Below, piece by piece: positions 7,829 to 15,813 of a DNA stretch of 34,727 bases. The notes beneath the pieces were generated by a model. The model was given only the letters and a program-made list of their open reading frames with translations, was not told where the DNA came from and ran no database searches. The translations under genes and the position numbers were made by a program. How positions within the stretch are numbered: the first letter of the stretch is position 1; every line of letters begins with the position of its first letter. The DNA comes from Desulfatibacillum alkenivorans DSM 16219 (lineage in GTDB: Bacteria; Desulfobacterota; Desulfobacteria; Desulfobacterales; Desulfatibacillaceae), in NCBI RefSeq assembly GCF_900142135.1, contig NZ_FQZU01000051.1, forward strand, positions 1-34,727, read 5' to 3'.

Positions 7829-9256
7829 GTGGACGACAAAGACCTCAGAATAGAAGCGCTGGAAAAGGATTTGGAGATGCACCGGGCCATATTCGACAGC
7901 ATCTTCAACGGCGCCCTGGTCACCGATGAAAAAGGCATCATCACGCACTTCAACAAGCCCTACGGCGACTTTCTGGGCGTGGACCCGGAATCGCAAATCG
8001 GACGGCACTGCACCGAATCGGTGGTCAACAGCCGCATGCACATTGTAGCCCGCACCGGCGAGCCCGAAATCAACCAGTCCCACAACATCATCGGCAAGAA
8101 AATGGTGGTTCAGCGCATTCCCATCAAGCGCGACGGCCGGGTCATCGCCGTATTCGGGCAGGTTCTGTTTAAGGACGTGAAAGACTTGTCCAGGCTTGCG
8201 TCCGAGCTCAAGGTCTTGGAATCCAAGGTCAAACTCTACGAGGCGGAGCTTCTCAACCTGAGATCCACCCGCTACACCCTGGACAGCATCATCGGCGTCA
8301 GCCGTACCATCAGGGAGTTGAAGCAGGAAGCCCTCCGGGCCGCGGCAACGCATTATCCGGTGCTCATCTGCGGGGAAAGCGGCACGGGCAAAGAGCTTTT
8401 CGCCCAGGCTATCCACCATGCCAGCAATCGTAAGCTCTTCCCCTTTGTCCGCATCAACTGCGCGGCGATTCCCAAGGATCTCCTGGAAGCCGAGTTGTTC
8501 GGCTACGAAAAGGGCGCATTCACCGGCGCCCGGTCCGACGGCAAACCCGGCAAATTCGAGTTGGCCCATCAAGGGACGCTGTTTTTGGATGAAGTGGGCG
8601 ACCTGCCCTTGGAAATGCAGCCCAAGCTGCTTCGCGCCCTGGAAGACAGGGAATTCGAGCGGGTGGGCGGGAACAAGATTATTCGCAGCGACTTGCGCAT
8701 CATCGCCGCCACCAATCAGGACCTGGATCAAATGATGGCGGACGGCCGCTTTCGCAAGGATCTTTTCTACCGGCTCAACGTCATACCCATTAATATCCCT
8801 CCCCTGCGCAAGCGTAAAAACGATATTATCCCCTCCGCCGAATATATTCTCAGACAATTGGCGGCGGAAGCCAACCTGCCTGGCATCAGCATGGATAAAT
8901 CCGCGCAGGCCGCCCTGCGAAACCACCAGTGGCCGGGCAACGTCCGCGAATTGTCCAATGTGCTTGAGAGAACCTTGTCCGCCTTGAACGGCAAAACGAT
9001 AGGCCTGTCGGATCTGCCCTTTTATCTCCACCAGAATCGCAAGCCCCTCTCGAACGGAGGCTCTTCCTCCTTAAAAGCCGTGCAGGCCCACATAGAGCGG
9101 GAAAGCATTTGCTCCGCCCTGGAGCAAACCGGGTACAATAAGGTCAAGGCCGCTGAACTGCTTGGCATCCACCGCACCCTGCTTTATAAAAAGATAAAAA
9201 AATACGCCATTCCCCTGGAAAAAAAACCCGGAGAGAATAGAGCCCCAAAAACATAA
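7829..9256 (+). CDS. Sigma-54-dependent transcriptional activator (PAS, AAA+, Fis)
   Basis: This is an enhancer-binding protein of 475 residues that uses ATP to open sigma-54 promoters. An N-terminal helix leads into a PAS-like sensor (about 18-115), then a coiled linker (about 118-145). The AAA+ domain has Walker A GESGTGKE at 182-189, the sigma-54 contact loop GAFTGA at 229-234 and Walker B LFLDEV at 251-256. A Fis-type helix-turn-helix is at about 437-457. There is no receiver domain, so it probably senses a small ligand through PAS. The GTG at 7829 is preferred because TAAGGAGG precedes it; the open frame extends upstream to 7676 without a good ribosome site. It most likely activates the promoter at 7555-7569. 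Confidence 0.9.
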   Translation: MDDKDLRIEALEKDLEMHRAIFDSIFNGALVTDEKGIITHFNKPYGDFLGVDPESQIGRHCTESVVNSRMHIVARTGEPEINQSHNIIGKKMVVQRIPIKRDGRVIAVFGQVLFKDVKDLSRLASELKVLESKVKLYEAELLNLRSTRYTLDSIIGVSRTIRELKQEALRAAATHYPVLICGESGTGKELFAQAIHHASNRKLFPFVRINCAAIPKDLLEAELFGYEKGAFTGARSDGKPGKFELAHQGTLFLDEVGDLPLEMQPKLLRALEDREFERVGGNKIIRSDLRIIAATNQDLDQMMADGRFRKDLFYRLNVIPINIPPLRKRKNDIIPSAEYILRQLAAEANLPGISMDKSAQAALRNHQWPGNVRELSNVLERTLSALNGKTIGLSDLPFYLHQNRKPLSNGGSSSLKAVQAHIERESICSALEQTGYNKVKAAELLGIHRTLLYKKIKKYAIPLEKKPGENRAPKT

Positions 9257-9282
9257 GAGCTTTAATACTATGCCTCCGGCGG

Positions 9283-9304
9283 CGAACTTTTTGGAAAAAG
9301 TTCG
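9283..9304. repeat. Perfect 10-bp inverted repeat after the activator gene
   Basis: CGAACTTTTT, GG, AAAAAGTTCG follows the activator stop by about 25 bases. It may act as a terminator-like or palindromic repeat element; there is no T-run after it. Confidence 0.45.
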
Positions 9305-9349
9305 ATCAAAAACCTTTGAATGGCGCTTCGCGCACAGCATCGTTAAGTC

Positions 9350-9384
9350 CGTCATCCCCGAATGTTTCTATCGGGGACCCAGCG
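9350..9384 (+). repeat. Dispersed hairpin repeat (CGTCATCCC...GGGACCCAGCG type), copy 2
   Basis: The stem CCCCGA/TCGGGG encloses the loop ATGTTTCTA and is flanked by CGTCATC and ACCCAGCG. The same outer words occur in inverted orientation at 54-112. A second CGTCATCCC follows at 9396-9404. Confidence 0.5.
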
Positions 9385-9743
9385 TCCTCAATCCCCGTCA
9401 TCCCAGGGTGATGGGATTTGAACCCATCACTCGATCTCCGCGCCGTTCAGCAACGGACGGCGCCCTAAAAACCGAAACCCCTAACCCAACAGCGCTATCC
9501 CTCAAATCTGAATGCCATGATTTACCCCTTTTCTTGCCATTTTACCCTTAATGGCCTACATATAGCCATTGTCCCCAGATTAAGCCGGATTATTTCCGAC
9601 AGCGTTCATTTCTTGAATTTTATGTAATAACAAATATTTATAGTAATGCTGCGCAAAAAGAGGCGGGGCTTACTAAAGATCAGGAATCTGCGCCAAATCA
9701 TATTGAAGTCACTTAACACAGTGAAAGAAAAACAGGAGATCCC

Positions 9744-10685
9744 ATGAGCGATATCAAGTTGTTTTCAATATCCGGCGGCAAGGTTTTCGAGCTACAGGGA
9801 AAATCGGTTGCTTTGGAGAAATCCTTGCAGAATCTTATGGAGGCGAACCTGGAAGCCTTTTTAGGCGTTCGGTTCCTGGCCTCGGAGTATTACACGGGAA
9901 AGGCCTTTAGAGGCAAGATTGACACCTTGGGGCTGGATGAAAACGGCTGCCCGGTCATTATCGAGTACAAAAGAACCCTCAACGAAAATGTCATCAATCA
10001 GGGCTTGTTTTATTTGGACTGGCTTATGGATCACAAAGCCGAGTTCGAGCTGTTGGTGATGAAAAACATTGGCAAGAAAGAATTCGAAACCATCGAATGG
10101 GGCGCTCCACGCCTTTTATGCATCGCCGGTGATTTTACCAAATACGATGAACACGCCGTGGCCCAGATCAACCGGAACATAGAGCTGATCCGCTATCGAA
10201 AAAACGGCGATGAATTGCTGCTTCTTGATTTGGTCAATGCCACCACCGCCACTTCCTCCGCTTCAGGCTCCTCCTTCGCCGTCGCCGACTCTACGGCGCC
10301 GTCCAAGGCGGTGGCCGCCCCCGTCAAATACAAGACCGTCTCAGAATATCTCTCCGATGCAAACCAGGGCTTAACCGACCTTTTTGAGGCGTTGAAAGAT
10401 TACTTGTCGGCCTTGGGCGACGATGTGCAGATGAAAATCCTCCGCTTTTATATAGCCTTTAAGAGAATTAAAAATTTCGCCTGTCTGGAGATTCGCCCCA
10501 AATCAAATGTCCTTTTGGTTTATGTGAAGGTTAATCCTGACTCCGTGGCATTGGAAAAGGGGTTCACGCGGGACGTCCGCAAGATCGGGCATTACGGAAC
10601 CGGAGACCTTGAGATCACTATCCGTTCCGAGGAGGATCTGGAAAAAGCCAAAGACCTTATTTTGAAGAGTTACGAAGCAAGTTGA
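9744..10685 (+). CDS. DUF5655 protein with NucS-like PD-(D/E)XK nuclease domain
   Basis: This is a soluble protein of 313 residues. The N-terminal half has KIDTLGLDENGCPVIIEYKR, which fits the D-(x)n-ExK metal-binding core of NucS/DUF91-type nucleases; YLDWLMDHK follows. A low-complexity Ala/Ser/Thr linker lies at about 170-195. The C-terminal part (about 205-313) matches what I recall of DUF5655, including LGDDVQ, FYIAFKRIKNFACLEI and a late GHYGTGDLEITI. CAGGAG about 6 bases upstream supports the ATG. The biological target is unknown; a role in DNA repair or defence is inference. It lies just outside the island and converges on the terminator at 10739-10764. Confidence 0.75.
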   Translation: MSDIKLFSISGGKVFELQGKSVALEKSLQNLMEANLEAFLGVRFLASEYYTGKAFRGKIDTLGLDENGCPVIIEYKRTLNENVINQGLFYLDWLMDHKAEFELLVMKNIGKKEFETIEWGAPRLLCIAGDFTKYDEHAVAQINRNIELIRYRKNGDELLLLDLVNATTATSSASGSSFAVADSTAPSKAVAAPVKYKTVSEYLSDANQGLTDLFEALKDYLSALGDDVQMKILRFYIAFKRIKNFACLEIRPKSNVLLVYVKVNPDSVALEKGFTRDVRKIGHYGTGDLEITIRSEEDLEKAKDLILKSYEAS

Positions 10686-10738
10686 GATAAGGACGCCTTG
10701 GCTTTGCGCCGGCTGCTTTCAATTTAGGCATAAAAAAA

Positions 10739-10764
10739 GGGATTAGGCGGTTTCGCCTAATCCC
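10739..10764. terminator. Bidirectional rho-independent terminator
   Basis: A perfect 11-bp stem (GGGATTAGGCG/CGCCTAATCCC, loop GTTT) has TTTGGCTTTT after it on the plus strand and a T7 run after it on the minus strand. It can end both the DUF5655 gene and the original minus-strand tRNA-Met gene, whose 3' end is 14 bases away. Confidence 0.85.
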
Positions 10765-10777
10765 TTTGGCTTTTCTA

Positions 10778-10822
10778 TGGTAGCGGGGGCTGGATTCGAA
10801 CCAACTACCTTCGGGTTATGAG
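10778..10822 (-). other. 3' fragment of a tRNA-Met gene: island attachment site
   Basis: Read on the minus strand this runs from CTCATAA (anticodon loop with CAT) through an anticodon 3' stem, a variable loop, a T-arm with GGTTCGAATCC, an acceptor strand CCCCGC-like end and an encoded CCA. The 5' half expected at 10823-10855 is absent and the bases there cannot pair with the anticodon stem, so this is not a functional tRNA. It is the classic scar left when an element integrates in a tRNA 3' end. The intact tRNA-Met should lie at the far end of the island, to the right of the window. Confidence 0.85.
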
Positions 10823-10934
10823 ACCATAGGAATATATAAAACCGTAATTTACCTCAATTTATATTTTTTTACTATTTATCATAATATCAATCTATTGACT
10901 GAAATATTCATTTATGCTAAATTCCCTCCATTAA

Positions 10935-11047
10935 CCCTGTTTATTAGTCTTTAGGTTGGAAATAGGGTTGGAAATTGAGAATCGGGTAAACCTTCGGGGG
11001 TATGATCCTGTTTATTCCTGCAAAAGGTTGGAAAAGGGGTTGGAAAT
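10935..11047 (+). repeat. Tandem 72-bp duplication with paired GGTTGGAAA repeats (candidate integrase arm sites)
   Basis: GGTTGGAAA occurs at 10954, 10966, 11026 and 11038: two pairs, each with 12-bp spacing, and 72 bp between pairs. CCTGTTTATT also recurs at 10936 and 11007. The block lies between the tRNA attachment fragment and the integrase gene, where arm-type binding sites are expected. That function is inference. Confidence 0.55.
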
Positions 11048-11100
11048 GACAGCGTCCGCCTTTATGGCAGGCGCTGGGAAGGCGATGAGGGAGGTTGCAC

Positions 11101-12342
11101 ATGTCTAAGCGAATCAAGGTGGATGGGTACGCCGGGGTCTATTTTCGTATGGCGGACCGTATCGGCGGCAAGGGACAGGAAAAAGTCTATTATGTCGTCT
11201 ATAAGAAAGATGGCAAGGTCGTTGAGGCCAAAGCAGGACGACAATATTCCGATAATATGACCCCCGCCAAGGCAGCCCGCTTTCGGAGTAACCTGATAGA
11301 GCAACGCGAATTGACGCCCCAGGAGAAGCGCATAGTCGAACAGGAAGCCAAGGATGCGGAGGCAGTGCGGTGGACACTGGACAGGATTTGGGAGGAATAC
11401 AAAACCCAGCGCCCGGACCTGAAAGGCATTGTGACGGACCAAAACCGCTACGAGTCTTACCTGCAGCCTGCGTTCGGGGATAAAACGCCGTCCGAGATCC
11501 AGCAGCTGGAAGTGGACCGGCTTAGAATCAACATGCTCACCAAGCCCCGCAAACCCCCGAGATTCAGGAATGGTAAAAGGATGGCGAAGCCCAAAGATGG
11601 GAAACTTCCCCCACTCACACCTCAAACGGTAAAAAACACCCTGGAGATCCTTCGCCGGATCATAAATTTTGGAGAGCGCAAAGGACTGTGTGAAGGGCTT
11701 GCTTTCAAAATAACTTTTCCCAAAGTGGATAACACCAAGACCGAGGATTTGACTCCTGATCAACTCAGAGACCTTTTGGACGCCATTGATAAGGCAACCA
11801 ATACCGAAGTGGCCGCGATCATGAAAATGGCCTTGTACAGCGGCATGAGGCGCGGGGAGTTGCTTAAACTGCAGTGGGATCACATCGATTTTGAACGTGG
11901 CTTTATCAACATAGTGGATCCTAAAGGAGGGGCAAGCCAAAAGGTTCCTCTGAATGACGCCTCCCGAACTCTGCTTGAAAACCGTCCCAGGGCGGACAGC
12001 CCCTATGTTTTTCCCGGCAGGGGAGGCAAACAGCGGGTCTGCATTCGGCATGAGGCCAACAAGATCAAGGAAAACGCCGGCCTGCCCAAGGACTTCCGGG
12101 CCTTGCATGGTTTGCGTCACGTCTATGCGTCCATGCTGGCAAGTTCAGGCAAGGTGGATATGTACACCCTGCAGAAACTCCTGACACACAAAAGCCCGCA
12201 AATGACTCAGCGTTACGCCCATTTAAGGGACGATGCTCTAAAACAGGCTTCCAATCTCGCCGGCAACTTGATCGATGAGGTGGTCAAAGCAAAGGAAAAG
12301 GAACCGGAGAAGAAGGTTGAGGATTTGCCCAAACGGAAATAA
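11101..12342 (+). CDS. int: Tyrosine recombinase / site-specific integrase
   Basis: This is a phage-type integrase of 413 residues that catalyses insertion and excision at the tRNA-Met site. An N-terminal arm-binding region (about 1-90) precedes a SAM-like core-binding domain (about 90-205) and the catalytic domain (about 217-385). The catalytic set is visible: Arg250 in SGMRRGEL, His336 and Arg339 in HGLRH, His363 in LTHKS, and the nucleophile Tyr372 in RYAH. A Lys/Glu-rich tail ends the protein. The ATG at 11101 has GGGAGG about 6 bases upstream; a TTG two codons earlier is less likely. The gene points away from the attachment fragment, into the island. Confidence 0.93.
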   Translation: MSKRIKVDGYAGVYFRMADRIGGKGQEKVYYVVYKKDGKVVEAKAGRQYSDNMTPAKAARFRSNLIEQRELTPQEKRIVEQEAKDAEAVRWTLDRIWEEYKTQRPDLKGIVTDQNRYESYLQPAFGDKTPSEIQQLEVDRLRINMLTKPRKPPRFRNGKRMAKPKDGKLPPLTPQTVKNTLEILRRIINFGERKGLCEGLAFKITFPKVDNTKTEDLTPDQLRDLLDAIDKATNTEVAAIMKMALYSGMRRGELLKLQWDHIDFERGFINIVDPKGGASQKVPLNDASRTLLENRPRADSPYVFPGRGGKQRVCIRHEANKIKENAGLPKDFRALHGLRHVYASMLASSGKVDMYTLQKLLTHKSPQMTQRYAHLRDDALKQASNLAGNLIDEVVKAKEKEPEKKVEDLPKRK

Positions 12343-12362
12343 ACAGACATACTAGGAGACAG

Positions 12363-12398
12363 ATGGCTATCAAGAAAGATAGGAAAAAAAATTATTGA
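12363..12398 (+). CDS. Possible 11-codon leader peptide or integrase-start relic
   Basis: AGGAGA stands 4 bases before an ATG that encodes MAIKKDRKKNY and then TGA. The N-terminal word resembles the start of AP2-arm integrases, so this may be the stub of a second integrase. Alternatively it is a short translated leader. Its end overlaps the -35 of the promoter at 12395-12423. Confidence 0.2.
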   Translation: MAIKKDRKKNY

Positions 12399-12423
12399 CA
12401 AATATTTTTGCTCGACATATCAT
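12395..12423 (+). promoter_or_regulatory. Sigma-70-type promoter of the MerR-like gene
   Basis: A perfect TTGACA -35, a 17-base spacer and TATCAT -10 are present. The palindrome AATACGTATT (12425-12434) begins 2 bases after the -10 and covers the likely transcription start, so repression there is plausible. Confidence 0.75.
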
Positions 12424-12424
12424 A

Positions 12425-12438
12425 AATACGTATTAATG
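12425..12438 (+). promoter_or_regulatory. Candidate operator, copy 1 (ACGTATTAATG)
   Basis: The 11-bp word ACGTATTAATG (12428-12438) overlaps the palindrome AATACGTATT downstream of the promoter. The same 11 bases recur at 12988-12998 before the XRE-like gene, suggesting one regulator binds both. Confidence 0.45.
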
Positions 12439-12461
12439 ATTATAGCATAATGCGAGGACAT

Positions 12462-12959
12462 ATGGATCAGGATTTATACTCAAAAAGCCAAGCTGCGAAG
12501 CTGCTCGGGATCACGCCAAGAACAATACACTATTACACAGATCTTGGATTAGTAGTTCCAAAGATAAATCCAACCGGTAAGGGGACAACAAGATGGTACT
12601 CTGTCGGCAATCTTTTTGAATTGATGTTCATAAAGGAATTGGCCTCCAGCGGAATAAGCCTTGAATCAATTAAGTATGTCATTGACCAGCTTTCTAGGAG
12701 AGTCGACTCACCAATTGATTTTAATTTAACATACAACGTTGGAACTCGGACGTATTTACTTATATTGGATTGGCATACAGATCATGCCCGTGCCTTTACA
12801 ATTACACCAAATGAATCAGGGATGGTTGAATTTGGATTGCATGAAGCGTTTAAAGCAATGGTAGTTGATATTACAAGGATCTGGGAAAGTGTTGCAAATG
12901 CTACTGGAAGTCAAGAGGCTAAACATTATGTTGATTTAGTGAGTTTGAAGTCCGACTAA
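12462..12959 (+). CDS. MerR-family-like DNA-binding regulator
   Basis: The protein has 165 residues. The N-terminal winged helix (about 5-70) shows YSKSQAAKLLGITPRTIHYYTDLGLV followed by TRWYSVGNLFEL, the MerR-type pattern. A helical linker with SGISLESIKYVIDQL follows. The C-terminal domain is of unknown type and has no cysteines for metal sensing. The ATG at 12462 has GCGAGG close upstream; an ATG at 12450 would add four residues. The gene is strongly AT-rich compared with flanking genes. It probably regulates the element's own control genes. Confidence 0.75.
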   Translation: MDQDLYSKSQAAKLLGITPRTIHYYTDLGLVVPKINPTGKGTTRWYSVGNLFELMFIKELASSGISLESIKYVIDQLSRRVDSPIDFNLTYNVGTRTYLLILDWHTDHARAFTITPNESGMVEFGLHEAFKAMVVDITRIWESVANATGSQEAKHYVDLVSLKSD

Positions 12960-12987
12960 ATTTTTTTTGGCCATATAAATCAGTTCA

Positions 12988-12998
12988 ACGTATTAATG
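12988..12998 (+). promoter_or_regulatory. Candidate operator, copy 2 (ACGTATTAATG)
   Basis: An exact second copy of the 11-bp word from 12428-12438 lies 19 bases before the GTG of the XRE-like gene, just upstream of its ribosome site. Confidence 0.4.
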
Positions 12999-13017
12999 TT
13001 TAAAAAGGAGGTGCGAA

Positions 13018-13230
13018 GTGAATGCTATTTTGAAAGCGGAGATAATTAAGGTTTTTTGGAGCCAGGCAAACTTTGCGGATCATATAGGAGTTAGTGATTC
13101 TCTAATTTCCAAGGTTGTCAGAGAGCGAAGGAATTTATCTCAAAATGAAAAAACGCTATGGGCGGAAAGCCTTGGTGTTTCGGCCTCATACCTTTTTCCC
13201 CAAAAACGCGGTGAAAACTCAAGTGACTAA
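13018..13230 (+). CDS. Small XRE-like helix-turn-helix protein
   Basis: This 70-residue protein starts at a GTG with a very strong AAGGAGGTG site 6 bases upstream. It has a lambda-repressor-like helix-turn-helix: VFWSQANFADHIGVSDSLIS, then KVVRERRNLSQNEKTLWAESLGVSASYLF. It has no C-terminal oligomerisation or protease domain, so it is a Cro-like or antitoxin-like regulator. The coding sequence is AT-rich like its upstream neighbour. I infer a role in controlling integration or replication. Confidence 0.75.
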   Translation: MNAILKAEIIKVFWSQANFADHIGVSDSLISKVVRERRNLSQNEKTLWAESLGVSASYLFPQKRGENSSD

Positions 13231-13251
13231 TAAGTGAGAAGGAGCAGCATT

Positions 13252-13467
13252 ATGGATCAAGAAACAATTTTTATGAATGAACAGGAAGTTTCACGACTCA
13301 CCGGCTTTGCCTTGCCAACTTTGCGAAATTGGCGAAGCATGGGAGCCCCTCCCGCCTATCATAAAATTGGGCGATCTGTGCGTTACCTCAGGCAGGACGT
13401 TCTTGATTTTATGGAAAGTCATCGGGTTCATCCCCGGAACACTATAGAAAAAGGTTTAGGGAGATAG
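13252..13467 (+). CDS. AlpA/excisionase-type helix-turn-helix protein (HTH_17)
   Basis: This 71-residue protein is of the MerR-superfamily HTH_17 type. MNEQEVSRLTGFALPTLRNWRSMGAPPAYHKIGRSVRYLRQDVLDFME shows the helix-turn-helix and the RYLRQDVLDF wing typical of excisionases and AlpA-like proteins. The ATG at 13252 has AAGGAG about 8 bases upstream; an in-frame GTG at 13234 is possible. It lies 21 bases after the XRE-like gene and 2 bases before the ATPase gene, so it is part of the same transcript. A likely role is directionality factor for the integrase. Confidence 0.78.
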   Translation: MDQETIFMNEQEVSRLTGFALPTLRNWRSMGAPPAYHKIGRSVRYLRQDVLDFMESHRVHPRNTIEKGLGR

Positions 13468-13469
13468 GG

Positions 13470-15686
13470 ATGATTGATTTCAACCAGGCGGGGCCGCAAA
13501 TAGAAGATCCTGACGACTACACATCAGCAGCCCCGGACATTCAAATCGGCGAACGCAACCCCATTGACGCGTTCCTGGCATACATGGCCGAGCAGGGGTA
13601 TTACCCGGAGGGCGGCATCAAGCCGGACGGCGCCCTGCATCGCTTCAGAACGGAGGAGGATGACTCCAGCGGCAAGTCCGGCTGGTATGTTTTCCACGTA
13701 GACGGGATCCCGGCAGGCGCCTTCGGTGATTGGCGAAGCGTAGCCGTCTTCAACTGGAGCGTTAAGAGTCGCCATGAGATGACCCAGCAGGAACTGGAGG
13801 GGTACACCGCCTTCCTGGCTCGCAAAAAGGAACTGTATGAACAAGAGCAGGCCAAGGCCTGGGAGGCGGCCAGGATCCGGGCCGAAAAAATCCTGGGGGC
13901 GGCGCATCCGGTTCCCATCTCCCCATCTTCCCATCAATATACACAAACAAAAAACGTTCAGGTCCATGCCGGCGTCCGGGTCGACGACAGCCAGAACCTG
14001 ATCATCCCTCTGATTGATTTCACTGGGACGGTGCGAACGTTGCAGTTTATTTCCATGGGCGGGAAAAAGCTGTATTTACCCGGCGGCCTTAAAAAGGGGT
14101 GCTTCTTCCCCATCCAGGGCGTCAGGAACGACGTCTATTATATTTGCGAGGGCTACGCCACCGGCGCCTCAATTAACGAAGCGACGGGCCAGAGCGTTTT
14201 TGTGGCCTTCGATACGTCGGGCCTGGAGCCTGTCGCTCGCGGCGTCCGTGAAAGATACCCGGACAAGCAGATCGTCATCTGCGCCGATAACGACCAATGG
14301 ACCACGCTCAGGGACGGGACGCACAACCCGGGAGTCGTGAAGGCCCAGCAGGCCGCCGAAGCCGTGGGCGCCACAGTGATTGTACCCGACTTCGGCGAAC
14401 TGAGAAACAATGAAAGACCAACCGACTTTAACGACCTTGCGACCAGGAACGGCATCAGTGAAGTTACGCGCCAGCTTACCCAGCGCCCCAAGCTGCGGGT
14501 TGACCTCGACATGTGGACCCTGGATGCATACCGGGGGGATCCGCCGGAAAGGACATGGCTGGTTAATAATGTATTTCCCATGGAGGCGCCGACGTTGTTC
14601 GCCGCCAGGGGCGACACGGGTAAGGGCATGCTTACCTTGGATCTTGCGCTCAAGGTTGCGTCAGAGCACTTCTCCACGCCCCTGGAGCCCCAGCCATATG
14701 CATTCGGAAGTTGGGTGGACGCCCACGGGACCGCCGTCATCCTGACCGCAGAAGACGACAAGGGCGAGGTCCACCGGCGGTTGAACAACTTGGACCCGGA
14801 TTTCGCCATGCGGTCGTCATGCGGGAATCGATTGCGAATTATCCCCCTGCCCAATTCGGGCGGCCCCATCTCCCTGGTGACGCTCACCAAGGACGGCCCG
14901 GGCGCCACGCCCATCTATTATGAAATCAAGGAGCAGCTTACCAAGATCAGGGATCTAAAGCTGGTCGTCATCGATCCCCTGGCTTCCTTCGCCGCCCTGG
15001 ACATCAACGCGGATCCGGCGGCCGGCCAATTTGTCATGGGCCTTTTAAGCTCTCTGGCGACGGAAACCGGCGCCGCTGTCATTCTGGTTCACCATATGGG
15101 CAAGACGGCCAAGCCGATTGTGAGCGCCGACCAGGCGCGGGATCTGATCCGGGGGACCACCGCCATCGTGGACGGCGCCCGGTGCGCGTTCGCCTTATGG
15201 CCGGACAATTACGACCGGGCCCGCCGGATCTGCGCCAAGCTCGGCCTGGATCACGCGCCAAATCGCGTTTACAGGGGCGCCGTCGTTAAATCCAATGGTC
15301 CGTCCATCCGCAAGGAGATGACCTTTGTGAGGAGCGATAACGGGCTCCTGCGGGTGCGTGATGCGGACCTGGAGGCTCTCAAAGTGACGCCGGAGGATGA
15401 GCGGCAGATCCTCCTGCTGGACATTATTAAGGCCGCAGAGAACGGCAGGCCATTTGCTTATTCAGGCGGATCTGGCCTTGCTGAACGGAGAGAGGAACTG
15501 TCTCCTGAGATCCGCAGCCACAGCAGGGACAAAATACGCGCCATAGCCAAGGAGCTTTTGGAGGCCGGAACAATAGGTAAATGCATCCACAACAACAACG
15601 GAAATACCAAATGGCTGGACATCCCAACTGGTCCGTTCGGCATGGGTCGCGGCGAGTTTACCGCCGGGTTCACTCCGGCGAAGTAA
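13470..15686 (+). CDS. TOPRIM and RepA-like AAA ATPase (replication helicase/primase type)
   Basis: The protein has 738 residues. The N-terminal part (about 30-170) is primase-associated in style. A TOPRIM domain follows, with ICEGYATG at 225-232 (Glu227) and ADND at 272-275. The second half is a KaiC/RepA-like (AAA_25) ATPase with the Walker A variant ARGDTGKGM at 379-387 and a Walker B-like LKLVVIDP later, plus VHHMGKTA. The C-terminal ~120 residues form a probable winged-helix tail. Such proteins initiate replication of mobile elements. The repeat-rich gap downstream (15687-16197) fits a cognate origin. Its GC content returns to that of the chromosome. Confidence 0.82.
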   Translation: MIDFNQAGPQIEDPDDYTSAAPDIQIGERNPIDAFLAYMAEQGYYPEGGIKPDGALHRFRTEEDDSSGKSGWYVFHVDGIPAGAFGDWRSVAVFNWSVKSRHEMTQQELEGYTAFLARKKELYEQEQAKAWEAARIRAEKILGAAHPVPISPSSHQYTQTKNVQVHAGVRVDDSQNLIIPLIDFTGTVRTLQFISMGGKKLYLPGGLKKGCFFPIQGVRNDVYYICEGYATGASINEATGQSVFVAFDTSGLEPVARGVRERYPDKQIVICADNDQWTTLRDGTHNPGVVKAQQAAEAVGATVIVPDFGELRNNERPTDFNDLATRNGISEVTRQLTQRPKLRVDLDMWTLDAYRGDPPERTWLVNNVFPMEAPTLFAARGDTGKGMLTLDLALKVASEHFSTPLEPQPYAFGSWVDAHGTAVILTAEDDKGEVHRRLNNLDPDFAMRSSCGNRLRIIPLPNSGGPISLVTLTKDGPGATPIYYEIKEQLTKIRDLKLVVIDPLASFAALDINADPAAGQFVMGLLSSLATETGAAVILVHHMGKTAKPIVSADQARDLIRGTTAIVDGARCAFALWPDNYDRARRICAKLGLDHAPNRVYRGAVVKSNGPSIRKEMTFVRSDNGLLRVRDADLEALKVTPEDERQILLLDIIKAAENGRPFAYSGGSGLAERREELSPEIRSHSRDKIRAIAKELLEAGTIGKCIHNNNGNTKWLDIPTGPFGMGRGEFTAGFTPAK

Positions 15687-15813
15687 TACAGTCACATTTC
15701 ATGCAACCAACTGACTTTATTGCAAGTTGTTTGTTTTAGGAATTATTCTCAGGAAGACCGTGCAAGGTGTATATGCAAAGCTCTGATTTTATACAGTATT
15801 ATTCCACTTTTGT

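Larger units (their letters stand above)
9257..9743. other. Non-coding stretch with hairpin repeats
   Basis: No credible gene lies between the activator and the nuclease gene. Present are a perfect 10-bp inverted repeat at 9283-9304, the dispersed repeat at 9350-9384, and a T-arm-like hairpin at 9408-9430. AT-rich sequence from about 9600 presumably holds the promoter of the next gene, though no strong -35/-10 pair is clear. Confidence 0.5.

Noticed and set aside
9400-9500. Possible complete tRNA on the minus strand
   Set aside because: Only a T-arm-like hairpin is present; no 7-bp acceptor pairing, D-arm or anticodon arm can be built with the upstream sequence.
10823-10860. 5' half of tRNA-Met making an intact gene
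   Set aside because: Bases next to the anticodon loop cannot pair with CCCGA and no D-arm is present, so only the 3' fragment is supported.
15655-15690. CGCCGG/CCGGCG inverted repeat at the end of the RepA-like gene as a terminator
   Set aside because: The stem is only 6 bp, lies within coding sequence and has no T-run.
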